This document shows, one piece after another, positions 29,494 to 39,506 of a stretch of 64,000 nt of DNA. Within the stretch, counting starts at the first letter, position 1. Each line of letters opens with the position of its first letter. Both the position numbers and the translations under genes were made by a program. Under the pieces are notes generated by a model. That model was not told where the DNA came from, ran no database searches, and worked only from the letters and a program-made list of their open reading frames with translations. The DNA comes from Pythium myriotylum (lineage: Eukaryota > Oomycota > Peronosporomycetes > Pythiales > Pythiaceae): positions 558,001 to 622,000 of the forward strand of contig JALJCQ010000028.1 of assembly GCA_023091665.1 (NCBI GenBank), in the 5' to 3' direction.

Positions 29494-29926
29494 GGTCGGC
29501 GGGCGGCGTCGGGCGTCGTCGGGCAGGACTTGTATATTCGACGGTGTCAGGAAGCGCTACTCGAGGGGTACAGTCGGAGTGGATTGGTGGAAAAAGGGAG
29601 ACTGTAAAGGCCAATGAAGAGGAATGGGATTGATCGATTGGTGGATAATGGGTAGTGGGCATTCTAGCGAATCCAATGCGACTTCAAGTCACTATTCCAA
29701 TTAGTGGCATTATGTACCCATGAAAACATGCCGATCATTGGTGGATATTTTATTTGTTTCAACCAGTTAGGATGTAAAGGGACTGATCATTGGTAGATAG
29801 TGGAGTATTGAATTACAGCGAATCACATGTGACTTGACGTCACTATTGCATTGGAGTGACTTTATGTATCCATCTGAACAACTCGAGCAGCTTGGCTGAT
29901 CTCGAGCGAGACGGATCCGGTTTTTT
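29494..29926. other. Intergenic, 5' flank of NEMF gene
   Basis: 433 bp, more AT-rich than the coding DNA around it. It contains a diverged direct repeat (29629-29873, listed separately) and separates the NEMF start from the stop of the first protease gene. Confidence 0.6.
29629..29873. repeat. Diverged direct repeat of about 92 bp, two full units and one partial
   Basis: Unit 1 (29629-29721) and unit 2 (29782-29873) share GAT.GATC.ATTGGT.GATA.TG, CAGCGAATC/TAGCGAATCC, GACTT.A.GTCACTATT and TTATGTA.CCAT in the same order. A third partial start (GATCATTGGTGGATA) is at about 29733. The units lie upstream of NEMF. Confidence 0.8.
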
Positions 29927-30745
29927 TTAGAGCCACTGGAGCTGCGGCACGTACTGGTCGATGAACGCGCGGCCGGCGGCGACGCGCGAGTAGACGCCGG
30001 GCACGCCCGCCTGCCCGCAGCCGCGGCCCCAGCTCGTGAGCCCGATCAGAATGTCCGTGCCGTTGGCGTTCTGGGCCAGCAGCGGGCCGCCCGAGTCGCC
30101 CTGGCACGCGTCCTGGTTCTTGACGCCGCCGGCGCAGAGCATCGTGGCCTCCTGGTACTTGGTCAGCACGTTCTTGCAGGTCGCGTTGCTCTGCACGGCC
30201 ACGTCGACCTGGAGCAGCACCTCGGACGCGGAGCCGCCGTCCTTGGTGTCGCCCCAGCCGAGCGTCGTGGCTAGGGCGCCTGTCGCCGGCGGGTTCGCAG
30301 AGAGCGCGACAGGCGTGTACGGCGCCTCGGTCTCGAGCTCGAGCAGCAAGTAGTCGTTGCCCGTGTTGGCCGAGCGGAACCGCGGGTGCCGGATCTTGCG
30401 CACGACCTTGATGGCCGTGCCGTCCTTGGATCCTTGGAAGTAGTGCGTGCCGACACTGACGTACGCGATCTTGGACGGGTTGCCGTCATCGTCGACATCA
30501 CAGTGCGCGGCCGAGAGCACCCACTTGGGGTGGATCAGCGAGCCGCCGCAGACGCTCTGGCCCGCAGGAGAGTAGCGGAGCCCCGTGATGAACTGGCGCA
30601 CGCCCACGGGCGCCTCGGTGCCGCCGAGAATCAGCGGCTTGATGTCGGCGGCGCTCGAGAGCGAGCGGACGGACGACGGTGCGCCGAGCGTCGAAACAGC
30701 GGAGAGGGCGAGGGCCGTCGCGGCGGTGGAGAGGAAGGTCTTCAT
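29927..30745 (-). CDS. Secreted trypsin-like serine protease (S1 family), copy 1
   Basis: 272 residues with a signal peptide (MKTFLSTAATALALSAVSTLG) and a short pro-segment before ILGG (residues 39-42). Triad: His81 (SAAHC), Asp131 (GNDYLLLEL), Ser218 (CQGDSGGP). The S1-pocket residue before the Ser loop is Asp212 (DACQGDSGG), which predicts cleavage after Lys/Arg. The conserved Cys pairs of chymotrypsin-fold enzymes are present. The residue before the mature Ile is Leu, not Arg/Lys, so activation by trypsin-like cleavage is not expected. ATG at 30745 starts the signal peptide; the open frame upstream is not conserved. Head to head with copy 2 (744 bp apart). Confidence 0.92.
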   Translation of the reverse strand: MKTFLSTAATALALSAVSTLGAPSSVRSLSSAADIKPLILGGTEAPVGVRQFITGLRYSPAGQSVCGGSLIHPKWVLSAAHCDVDDDGNPSKIAYVSVGTHYFQGSKDGTAIKVVRKIRHPRFRSANTGNDYLLLELETEAPYTPVALSANPPATGALATTLGWGDTKDGGSASEVLLQVDVAVQSNATCKNVLTKYQEATMLCAGGVKNQDACQGDSGGPLLAQNANGTDILIGLTSWGRGCGQAGVPGVYSRVAAGRAFIDQYVPQLQWL

Positions 30746-31489
30746 GCTTGAGTGGAAGAAGATGAAAATGAAAATGATAGCTGAACCGCCTCCCACGTCG
30801 AACCAGTGGCGAAGGGGTGCCCATGCTGCTGAGGGACCCTCCCATGCACCATTCAGTAGAGGACGAACTAACGCGAGCACCTGCAGACTATGACGCCGCG
30901 GCTGTGGATCTTGAGCTTGCTACGAAAAATGATGTGGCATCCGGACTCATCGAGCGTGGGTGGCGTCTCTCAACTCAGATGGCGCGAGTCGAACTATCTT
31001 GACCCGAGATGGCTGAGCACGCCACGGATTAGTACCGCACTCGATTGCAGAAATCTGTTGGTGCGCTCTTTTCCATAGACACCGCCACCCAAGTTCGTCT
31101 ATTATGGTCCAGAAAGCTGGCAACTGCAGTCAGCCATGATATCACTACGTGACAAGTCTGCAGATCAGATCTTGGCAACCTCTCAAATGGGTCATCAGCC
31201 GTTGCGCAGGCGACTTCACTGACAGCACGTCAAGTTGTCCCCTTCCTAATCAATTACGCGCGGCGGCAAATTTCGGTGGGTCCCACTGTGGATTCGGTGT
31301 GGATCTGATTACAGGCGTCAATGTGGAAAGGTCTCATCATCCGACTGGATGGATCCAGTCAATCCCGTGATGGGCGTGTCTCGTTCTTTTTCGTAGACGA
31401 CGACGACCCGAGCTCGCCGTCATCATCCCTCCTGGTGCATTGCCGCACCTCTTCACGTCTCGGGTCATTCCTACATCCTCCGTTGACCC
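30746..31489. other. Divergent promoter region between proteases 1 and 2
   Basis: 744 bp between two opposed start codons. I see only short ORFs. Control elements for both proteases should lie here. Confidence 0.5.
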
Positions 31490-32263
31490 ATGAAGACGAC
31501 GCTCTTGCTCACGACCGCTGTGCTCGCAGTCTCGACTGCTCGTGGAGCTGACATCAACCCGCTCATCGTCGGCGGCTCGCCCGTGGCCGACGGCGTCGCC
31601 ACCTACGTCACGGCCGTGCGTGGCAACGCCAATGCCAAGACTTACTGCGGCGGCTCGCTGATCCACCCCAAGTGGGTGCTCTCGGCTGCCCACTGCGCCA
31701 GCGGCCCCGACTACGTCAACGTCGGCACGCGCTTCGTGCAGGGCACGACCGACGGCGTCTCGCTTCCAGTCAAGCGCGCAATTGTGCACCCGCTCTTCAA
31801 GACGGCCAAGCAGGGCAACGACTTCATGCTGCTCGAGCTCGAGAAGAACGTCACGGCCTTCGAGCCCGTGGCGCTCGCTCGCGCTGACGGCTCGGACGAC
31901 GTCGTCGGCGCCATCGCGACTGTGCGAGGCTGGGGCACGACGGTCTCTGGCGGTGCGCAGCCCAAGCGGCTGCAGGAGCTCAGCATTAAGGTCGTGGACT
32001 CGGCCGTGTGCCGTCCGCAGCTCGCGAGCCTCGCCAACATCACCGAGACCATGCTCTGTGCCGGCGGCGAGGTGAACAAGGACTCGTGCCAGGGCGACTC
32101 GGGTGGGCCGCTCGTGGTCAAGAACGCGGACGGCAAGGATGTCCAGATCGGTATCGTGAGCTGGGGAAGCGTCTGCGGCGACGGCAAGCCCGGTGTGTAC
32201 TCGCGCGTGTCGTCGGCACGTGCGTTTATCGAGCAGTACGTTGGCCCCGTCAAGTGGCTCTAA
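31490..32263 (+). CDS. Secreted trypsin-like serine protease (S1 family), copy 2
   Basis: 257 residues: signal peptide MKTTLLLTTAVLAVSTARG, then ADINPL and the mature start IVGG (residues 26-29). Triad: His68, Asp111 (GNDFMLLEL), Ser204 (CQGDSGGP), with Asp198 in the S1 pocket, so Lys/Arg specificity. It shares the exact block CGGSLIHPKWVLSAAHC with copies 1 and 3, showing that the three are tandem paralogues. It has the shortest propeptide of the three. Intronless. Confidence 0.93.
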   Translation: MKTTLLLTTAVLAVSTARGADINPLIVGGSPVADGVATYVTAVRGNANAKTYCGGSLIHPKWVLSAAHCASGPDYVNVGTRFVQGTTDGVSLPVKRAIVHPLFKTAKQGNDFMLLELEKNVTAFEPVALARADGSDDVVGAIATVRGWGTTVSGGAQPKRLQELSIKVVDSAVCRPQLASLANITETMLCAGGEVNKDSCQGDSGGPLVVKNADGKDVQIGIVSWGSVCGDGKPGVYSRVSSARAFIEQYVGPVKWL

Positions 32264-32953
32264 GCAGAGAATATTAGATGGGGGAAATTTTTGGTGGTGT
32301 ATCACAACAGCCTTGTTGGTCTCTTGTGTCCCTTGGAGCGTTGTACACGTGAACGAAGCGGCAGCCGAAAAGCAGTGGGACGTTCAGTCTCGACTCGAGA
32401 TGCGAGACTGAACCTCGAATGGAAAGGTCACGGTAGGATGAGCTGTCGCGAAGGCGGTGGGACGAAAGGCTATGAGAGGTGGACATGGCGATCTTGGGAT
32501 CTGATAATGTCCGCGGTCTTTGACGTGGATGAGGATTCGTTGTTGGCGTTGCATCCTCTTTGTCATCGTCTGGTGCGAGGCCATAGACGAGTCCTCGGTA
32601 CGGTACACCATGATGGTACCGGCGCGACTGCTTTCAAAGAGAACGACAGTGCGCGAGTCTGTTCTGTATCTCGATCAAGACAGTGGCTAAGACATCCACC
32701 GGTCTGATTCAATCGCGACATCTCGATCTTGTCAGACATGCTTGGGACCTTTTCTGGCGGGACATCTTCGCGTAACCAGAGCGAGCCCATCGTGGACAAG
32801 CTCAATGCTGGCGGCTGATCGCGACAGACAATCGGGGCTTTGCCACTGTCTCCGACTCATCTACACGCTGGTTCCAGTTCTCGAGCGCCTCGGAGCTCGA
32901 TCCTCACTCGCGCTTTCACCGCCAAGCCAACAAGCCTTCCCCCCACCATCACC
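32264..32953. other. Intergenic between proteases 2 and 3
   Basis: 690 bp, both neighbours on the plus strand. Contains the small palindrome CAGTCTCGACTCGAGATGCGAGACTG-like region (about 32384-32411). No gene recognised. A CACCATCACC run comes directly before the protease 3 ATG. Confidence 0.5.
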
Positions 32954-33733
32954 ATGAAGACCTGCACCGCTCTCCTCTCCGCCGCCGGCCTCGCCTCGAC
33001 GCTCGCCGACCCGATGGCCGACATCCAGCCGCTCATCGTCGGAGGCAAGGAGGCGCCGACCAACTCCTCGCTGTTCACCACGGGTCTCCGCGACACGGCC
33101 GACGGCGCGAGTTACTGCGGTGGCTCGCTGATCCACCCCAAGTGGGTGCTCTCGGCGGCCCACTGCCACGACGGCGTCTACGTGAACGTCGGCACGCACT
33201 TCATCTCGGGCTCGACCGACGGCAAGATTGTCAAGATCCTGCGCAAGATCTCGCACCCCAAGTTCACCGGTGTGGCCACGGGCTGGGACTACGCGCTGCT
33301 CGAGCTTGAGGAAGAGGTCACGGCCTTCCCACCTGTCAAGCTCGCTAAAGCTGATGGCTCGGACGAGCCGGTCGGTGCTGTCGCCACGGCGCTGGGCTGG
33401 GGCCAGCTCTCGGACCTCGGCTCCAAGTCGAAGGTGCTGCTCCAGGTGGACCTGCCGATCGTGACCAAGGACTACTGCCAACAGAAGCTCTCCCAGTGGG
33501 CGACCATCTCTGACACGATGCTCTGCGCGGGCGCCGAGAGCAACAAGGACACGTGCGGTGGCGACTCGGGCGGTCCGCTCATCGTCAAGAACGCCAACGG
33601 TACGGCCGTGCTGGTTGGTATTACGAGCTGGGGCAAGAGCTGCGGCGTCTCGGGACGCCCAGGCGTGTATGGCCGCGTGTCGGCCGGCCGCGCATTCATC
33701 GACCAGTACGTGCCATTGACCCAGAGGGCGTAG
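32954..33733 (+). CDS. Secreted trypsin-like serine protease (S1 family), copy 3
   Basis: 259 residues; signal peptide MKTCTALLSAAGLASTLA, then a short pro-segment ending IQPL before IVGG (residues 28-31). Triad: His70, Asp112 (GWDYALLEL), Ser205; S1-pocket Asp199. The Ser loop reads CGGDSGG, with Gly in place of the Gln seen in copies 1 and 2 (chymotrypsin position 192), which may widen substrate choice. The start is the ATG at 32954; an in-frame upstream extension lacks a signal peptide. It is the right-hand end of the protease cluster. Confidence 0.92.
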   Translation: MKTCTALLSAAGLASTLADPMADIQPLIVGGKEAPTNSSLFTTGLRDTADGASYCGGSLIHPKWVLSAAHCHDGVYVNVGTHFISGSTDGKIVKILRKISHPKFTGVATGWDYALLELEEEVTAFPPVKLAKADGSDEPVGAVATALGWGQLSDLGSKSKVLLQVDLPIVTKDYCQQKLSQWATISDTMLCAGAESNKDTCGGDSGGPLIVKNANGTAVLVGITSWGKSCGVSGRPGVYGRVSAGRAFIDQYVPLTQRA

Positions 33734-34266
33734 ACAGAGACACCTTCCTCGAGGAAGACAGTAACCAAACACGATTCAATACAGACTGTACAGCCTGAAT
33801 AATAACAAACCTTTCCCGCTTCTAGGTGGAGATCTCTTGCCCAAGTCTAGAATTTGAAGCACACACATAGAGACCCCTAAGAACTCCCTTGTGCGCTATA
33901 TCCTATCGGAGAATTGTCTGGCTGATTCCTGTCACTGTGCTTGACGTGCTCGCACCGCCTCCGCTACGCTTCGACTTCGTTTTCCAAGACCAAACCCACT
34001 GGCGTTCCACCAATAAGAGTAGTTAACATGGTCAAACCGAAGGTTGACAGCATGTAGTCTCACAAGGGTTGCGTCGAACAGCGAAAGGAGCTTCAAAGAG
34101 GTGTCAATGTTTGAACGGAGTGACGAATATTCGTTCATGCTGCTGTTCGCAATTCTGAAGTCCACGGGTTCACCCACAGTTGCGAGTTGAAAGCGATTTT
34201 TGGTCACGACATGAACTTCGGGGTCTGGTATTTGTTCGGCCGTTACGACGGCCAGCCGATGTGGAA
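33734..34266. other. Intergenic between protease 3 and the membrane-protein array
   Basis: 533 bp; convergent neighbours. A minus-strand open frame (about 34270-33932, roughly 110 codons) overlaps the end of member 1 but resembles no member of the array and no family I know. AT content rises here, marking the passage into the array. Confidence 0.45.
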
Positions 34267-36639
34267 TCATCCACAGCGAAGCAGGTCGGGCCACTCGAGG
34301 TCCTTTGTGTTGACGACCGCGACGAGTTCGAGGTCGTCCCACACAATCGGGATGTCAGCCTCGCACGTCATGAGCCCGAACGGCAGCAAGAAGCAACGCT
34401 TCGACGACTTAACTTCGTACAACCCAACTAGTCGGCCGTCGAAGACCCGCAGATCGAGGAAGGTGAATGGGTCTGTCATCACTGCGAGGTTCACGAGGTA
34501 GACCGTCGACTCAATCTCGCGCGTGCGGCGGTCCACGCTGTGCATATCTCGCTGCAGCAACTTGGAGATTGTCGTCTCCCGCATGACCATCGCCTTGTCG
34601 GGCATATCCATGAGCTGTCGGTACAACTCCCGCGCACGTCTCATCGAATCCATAGCCGACCGGCGACGCTCCGATGCCGTATTTGCCTCGGGCTTGACAC
34701 TTCGTTTGCTCTTGTTTGTCTCCCCATCGAAAGTCAACACGGTTCCGTACCAGCTCACAACAAGCCGGCTGCGAGGCCACAGCATCCCTGCAGAGTACGG
34801 TGCAATCGTGCTCGACGTGAGAGTTAGTCGCATTGGCATGAGCTTCGGGTACGCGTGGCGGATCAGCCACACAAAGAGTGTGATGCCTGAAAGACCGAGG
34901 AATCCGCACAGCAAACACTGCATGTCAATGGGTGAGCCGGTCAAAAGATTGTTGATCGCGCCGTGGGTAGTATCGAGTGACTCTGACAGCACGTTGTGGC
35001 GTCGCCCGCTGGGCACGACCTCGTAGATCTCCAGCACCTTGGTGTTCCGGAAGCTGAGGGATCGAAACTGCGCGAAGATTGTCAGTGCAGCAATGAAAGT
35101 GATCGCAAACTCGGCCATACCCGGCACGCCATGGATTGGCGACCAGTTACTCGCTGTCGTAATGTACACGATACGGTGGCAAATAAATCCCACGACCCAA
35201 ACCGTTCGCATGGACACAGCGCAGTGCTGGAAAAAATCCCCCATGCTCCAGTGCATTTGCCCAAGCAGCGAGGTAAAGTATGCCTGGACCATCGCGTATG
35301 CAGCGGGCGAGTCGATCAGGTGCGCAAGTAGGTAACACGAGATAGGGAACGTCGACCCATACACGACGACTTGACTCGGAATCAGAAACACGGTGCGCGT
35401 AGTGACAACGATGCGCGCGACCAGCGTCGCGCCCTGGAAGCGAGGCTCGCGCATGCGCGCGACACAGCACCCGATGACAAGAGCGATTAGCCGAACCCAT
35501 GCATAGGTCTGTCCGACGGCGCGCAGAATCCCCACAAATGTGTACCAATCAAGCGCGTTCATGACGAAGACGGCAGCTTCGTAGCGGTAGTCGTCGACTG
35601 CGATCGTCTTGCAAGATCCATTGAGGTCGCACTTTTGGATCCGCGAAAACACGACTACGTCGACGTCCTTGCGGCCTTGGAACGTCAGACTCCCTCGCGG
35701 ATAATCCTCCATGCCGTCGAGAATGACGAAGTCAATCGTGTGATTCGGGTACGCGCGCGCAAGCTCGGCCTGGCGCACGGGCATGTGGTCCCAGATTCGG
35801 GGAGTATCGGTTTGACATGCGGCGTCAGTGACCGAGCCATCACAGTTCGGTCGCCGGCCGTTCGTCCAGCCTTGAGCACACGAATACGGACGGCGCGCCT
35901 CGGACTTTTCTGCACAAACAGAAGCAAAGCGGTGCCAATGGAGATGCGTGTGGTGAATGGCCTGGCTCGTGCGTTTCTTGATAAGGTTGAAGAACCACGG
36001 AAGCGCGTAGTGGTACACACGATCTTTGTAGACGTTGTGCGAGCGAAGTGTGACGACTCCGAGACCACGGGTGAGGCTGTCGTGGTGTGCACCTTTGTGA
36101 GTAGCGACACTGTCGACCAGCGAATCGACCATTGCGAACACGGATGAGAGTGGAATACCTTGGGTCTCGTCGCAGCTTTCCTTGTACAAGACGCACGGTG
36201 GCCACGCTTCGAGTTGGAAGTATTCCGCAAACGTGCGCATTGTCTGTGACGTTGTGTCGTACTTGTACGCCCAAAACTTGGTCGTCGCCGTGTCGGTAGC
36301 GTTCTGAGTTGTGAGGTGGTGGGTCACGTAATTCAGCGGGCCGAAGTAAACATATGAATCAGGCTCAAGCGTGCGGTACGGTAGATGGTGGATTGCGAGG
36401 CCCGTGCGGAAGACGTCTGAAAGCATGAGGATGTAGGCGAGAAACGAAAGAAGACAGTACTGCCATGAGAACGGCTGCTCACGCTCGAGGTTGCCGATGA
36501 CCAAGGCCTGGCGGTGGCGCTCGTACGCCTCGCGCAGTCGGCGTCTGCTCTTCTTGATCACCGAGTCCTCTGGATGGTACTCGGCAAGCCGCTCATCATC
36601 AAGATCGGTCTCATCGACGCGGTACTTGTCCAAGGTCAT
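34267..36639 (-). CDS. Array member 1: predicted six-pass membrane protein, family unknown
   Basis: 790 residues, intronless. After a charged N-terminal tail of about 57 residues comes TM1 (about 59-80, FSW...ILMLSDV). The large domain between TM1 and TM2 has all eight family cysteines and both common sequons (QNAT, YPNHT). The usual WPYKYDTTS is WAYKYDTTS here. Five more hydrophobic segments follow, including the family block RTVFLIPSQVVVYGS and the HCAVSMRTVW segment, then a soluble C-terminal domain with NLAVMTDPFTF..LRV and the end DLLRCG. Shares the DLLRCG end and gene orientation with members 2 and 3, so these three form one subgroup. Function not known; topology and glycosylation are predictions. 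Confidence 0.85.
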   Translation of the reverse strand: MTLDKYRVDETDLDDERLAEYHPEDSVIKKSRRRLREAYERHRQALVIGNLEREQPFSWQYCLLSFLAYILMLSDVFRTGLAIHHLPYRTLEPDSYVYFGPLNYVTHHLTTQNATDTATTKFWAYKYDTTSQTMRTFAEYFQLEAWPPCVLYKESCDETQGIPLSSVFAMVDSLVDSVATHKGAHHDSLTRGLGVVTLRSHNVYKDRVYHYALPWFFNLIKKRTSQAIHHTHLHWHRFASVCAEKSEARRPYSCAQGWTNGRRPNCDGSVTDAACQTDTPRIWDHMPVRQAELARAYPNHTIDFVILDGMEDYPRGSLTFQGRKDVDVVVFSRIQKCDLNGSCKTIAVDDYRYEAAVFVMNALDWYTFVGILRAVGQTYAWVRLIALVIGCCVARMREPRFQGATLVARIVVTTRTVFLIPSQVVVYGSTFPISCYLLAHLIDSPAAYAMVQAYFTSLLGQMHWSMGDFFQHCAVSMRTVWVVGFICHRIVYITTASNWSPIHGVPGMAEFAITFIAALTIFAQFRSLSFRNTKVLEIYEVVPSGRRHNVLSESLDTTHGAINNLLTGSPIDMQCLLCGFLGLSGITLFVWLIRHAYPKLMPMRLTLTSSTIAPYSAGMLWPRSRLVVSWYGTVLTFDGETNKSKRSVKPEANTASERRRSAMDSMRRARELYRQLMDMPDKAMVMRETTISKLLQRDMHSVDRRTREIESTVYLVNLAVMTDPFTFLDLRVFDGRLVGLYEVKSSKRCFLLPFGLMTCEADIPIVWDDLELVAVVNTKDLEWPDLLRCG

Positions 36640-36940
36640 TTCGATACGTCTTGGGTGCCTCTGTCTCCCGTTCGGTGTCTACAGTGCTCAGTTCTCGATG
36701 ATGCTGACAGTTGTGTTTCTCCACAAGCCCACAAGCCGACTCAACGACGTGAGGAGAGATGGTGCAACGTTGAAGCCTCAAATGGGATGGTTCTGAGCGT
36801 AAATCTATTTCAGTTCAAAAGGGACCCTTCAATTACACCTCTGGCACTTGACGTCGAAGGGCAAGGGTCCTTTATCCTCGACTTGTTGGTAACGATTTGA
36901 TATGAATCTATCACACCTCTAATCTGATTCACACGTCCCA

Positions 36941-39376
36941 CTAGCCGCACCGGAGCAGGTCATCCCACTCGAGGTGCTTCGTGTTGATCACTGCCAAAAG
37001 TTCGAGTTGGTTCCAGTCGATTGCAATGTCTCCTGTCGAGCTCTTCAGTCCGTATGGCAGGAGATGCCAGCGACGCGAATACTTTGAGACATAGAGTCCT
37101 ACGCTGCAGCCGGAGAAGAACCGTAGCCTCAGCACCGAGATTGGATCTGTCATCACCGCGAGGTTCATCAGGTAGATTGTCGACTCGACCTCGACGCTCC
37201 GCTGGTCGATGCTCTGCATTTCTTGCCACACGACACGGGTCGCTTCCGTATCGCGTACGACTAGCCCTCGGTCCGGCATTGCACGGATGAAACTCGGGAG
37301 GCGACGACTGGAATCGTATTCAGCCACGGCTGAAGAGCCGGCCGGCAGGACCGACCTGCGACGGAAGGATGTTTTAGTGGGCGAAACTGCTGGCGTTCTC
37401 GTGATAAGCGAACCGAACCAGTTGACCACGAGCCGATTCCGTGGCCACAAGGACCCTGCCGAGTAGGGAACGAGTGTTCGTGAGACAAGCGTGACTTCGA
37501 ATGGAAACCGTTTTGGGATGAGACGACGGAGGATCGAAAGTAGCAACCGAACGATCAGCGCTCCCAGCACAGCGCTCTCGACGCACTGCATGTCAATCGT
37601 TGAACCAAACAACACCGCTGACAAAGGCGCTCGTGCGGCGTACTGGCGGTAGTCACGCACGCGATACATGCGAGCGCTGGGTACGACTTCGTGGACTTGG
37701 AGAACCCTTGTATCCCGCCAAGCAATTACTCGAAACTGCGCCCAGATTGTCAGCGACGCGAGGAAACTGATAAAGAGCTCAGGCACGCCTGGAATGCCAT
37801 TCGATAGGGACCACAATCGCTTTGTCGTTGCCGCAAGGACACCATGGCAAAGGAAGCTCAGCAACCACACCGACCGCATTGACACAGCGCAGTGGTTCAA
37901 AAAGTCCGCGAAAGTCCACGTAACCTGGCCGAAAAGTGAGTTGAATCGGATCGCAACAAGTTCGTATGTTGCGGGTGAGTCAATAAGATGTGCAAGCAAA
38001 TACAGCGAGATGGGGAGAAGGGAGCCATAGATGACGATTTGGCTTGGGATAAGGAACAGCGTGCGAATGTTGACGAAAGCTTTGTGGAGAAGTGATGCTT
38101 TGCGGTATTTTTCACTCGTGCCCTGTCTTGCCAGATGATGCACTCGGATTAATAGGACAACCCGAAGCCAGGTGTAAACCTGACCCACAACGCGAAGAGA
38201 GCCGACCACGTTGAGCCAGCCGCTTGCGTTCATGACGAACTGTGCAGACTCGTAGCGGCTGTCATCAATAGCTATTGTTGCGCACTGTTTATCCGAGCAC
38301 TGGCGGATACGCGATAACAAGACCACTTCGTCAAATGACTGTCCTTGAAACGTCAGCCCCCCACGAGTAAAGTCCTCGGTACCGTCGATGATCACAAAGT
38401 CGATTGAGCTGTTTCGGTAAACGCTTGCGAGGAAGTAAAGCCGATTTTTAAGAGCAGTCCAAGCGTCGTCAGAACCCGTACATACATTGCGCAGACCACT
38501 ACAGCTGTCGGGAGTTTTCCGCGTCCAGTTTTCCTGACAAGACAACGGTCTTGGCGATTGGATTGACTCGCACAATGCCACAGAGATTGGCTGATGCGAC
38601 TCAAATTGATAGTAGATCGCTTGATTGGTACGCTTGATTGTGCAGCCAAAAAACCAAGGAAGTGCATAATGGTGAAGTCTGTCCTTGAACACGTTTTCGG
38701 TGCGGATAGTAATGTGTCCACGAGCCATCTGCCGTCGAGATGTCCTGAATTTCACCTCGGTTGAATGCGTTGACACAGCGTGAACAAGCGAGTCGATCAT
38801 AGAAAACACGGCTCTGAATGGGAGGCCATGAGTCTCATCGCACGTTGCATGGTATAAAAGACAAGGTTTCCATGTCGGGAGATTGAAAAGTTGAGCAAGT
38901 GACCGCATTGCAATCGACGTCGTGTCGTATTTGTAAGGCCAATATCGAATACCACTGGCCCCAGACGCGTTCTTCAAAGTTAAATGGATCGTTGTGTACG
39001 AAGAAGGTCCGATGAAAATTGCAGCATCAGGCTCGAGTTTCCATGTACCCCTGGGTAAGCGCCTAACCCCCAAGCCTGTGCGCAGAACATCTGAGAGTAG
39101 TAGTGTGTATGAAACCATAGAGATAAGGCAACTCAGCCAGGAAAACGGCTGCCCATGGTCGAGAGTTGGGCGGCTGTGAGACTGTCGGTATCGCTGAAGC
39201 AACTTGTGGAGACTGGTCCGGCCGCGTGACTGAAACCTCAGCTGAGTGATCTCGACGATCGCAGACTTCATAGAGCCATCGTTCTGCACGAAAAAGCTTG
39301 ATTCCGACATGAAGATGCTAGTGTTCGTTGCAGGTGGCTGGAGGTTGGGGGTATTGTTGGTCCCTCGAGGAACCAT
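36941..39376 (-). CDS. Array member 2: predicted six-pass membrane protein, family unknown
   Basis: 811 residues from the first ATG (39376); a later Met (about residue 23 or 36) is possible because the N-terminal tail is not conserved. TM1 is about 79-102 (FSWLSCLISMVSYTLLLSDV). Eight family cysteines present, plus one extra in FFGCTIKR where relatives have no Cys. Sequons KNAS and YRNSS replace the usual NAT and NHT but keep the sites. DDSRYES stands for the common DDYRYES. Later blocks: RTLFLIPSQIVIYGS, HCAVSMRSVW, VPYSAGSLWPRN, NLAVMTDPISV, end DLLRCG. 301 bp upstream of member 1, in the same direction. Confidence 0.83.
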   Translation of the reverse strand: MVPRGTNNTPNLQPPATNTSIFMSESSFFVQNDGSMKSAIVEITQLRFQSRGRTSLHKLLQRYRQSHSRPTLDHGQPFSWLSCLISMVSYTLLLSDVLRTGLGVRRLPRGTWKLEPDAAIFIGPSSYTTIHLTLKNASGASGIRYWPYKYDTTSIAMRSLAQLFNLPTWKPCLLYHATCDETHGLPFRAVFSMIDSLVHAVSTHSTEVKFRTSRRQMARGHITIRTENVFKDRLHHYALPWFFGCTIKRTNQAIYYQFESHQPISVALCESIQSPRPLSCQENWTRKTPDSCSGLRNVCTGSDDAWTALKNRLYFLASVYRNSSIDFVIIDGTEDFTRGGLTFQGQSFDEVVLLSRIRQCSDKQCATIAIDDSRYESAQFVMNASGWLNVVGSLRVVGQVYTWLRVVLLIRVHHLARQGTSEKYRKASLLHKAFVNIRTLFLIPSQIVIYGSLLPISLYLLAHLIDSPATYELVAIRFNSLFGQVTWTFADFLNHCAVSMRSVWLLSFLCHGVLAATTKRLWSLSNGIPGVPELFISFLASLTIWAQFRVIAWRDTRVLQVHEVVPSARMYRVRDYRQYAARAPLSAVLFGSTIDMQCVESAVLGALIVRLLLSILRRLIPKRFPFEVTLVSRTLVPYSAGSLWPRNRLVVNWFGSLITRTPAVSPTKTSFRRRSVLPAGSSAVAEYDSSRRLPSFIRAMPDRGLVVRDTEATRVVWQEMQSIDQRSVEVESTIYLMNLAVMTDPISVLRLRFFSGCSVGLYVSKYSRRWHLLPYGLKSSTGDIAIDWNQLELLAVINTKHLEWDDLLRCG

Positions 39377-39506
39377 TGCCAACGAAGCGTTCAATCAACC
39401 GAATATCGTCGCTATTCCTGTCTGACCTTGAGGTGGCAGCTGTGTCCTGGACTGTTTTTAACTTGTAAACATCAAACGAACAACGCAGCATTCCACCAGC
39501 CGATTG

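Noticed and set aside
33932..34342. 136-codon minus-strand ORF downstream of array member 1
   Set aside because: No family motif or recognisable domain; it overlaps the end of member 1 in another frame. Kept only as a remark in the intergenic entry.
39377..39394. Upstream TTG/GTG starts for members 2, 3, 4 and 5 and for the hydrolase, dehydrogenase and lipase genes
   Set aside because: Non-ATG starts are not expected in this type of genome; the first in-frame ATG was used instead.
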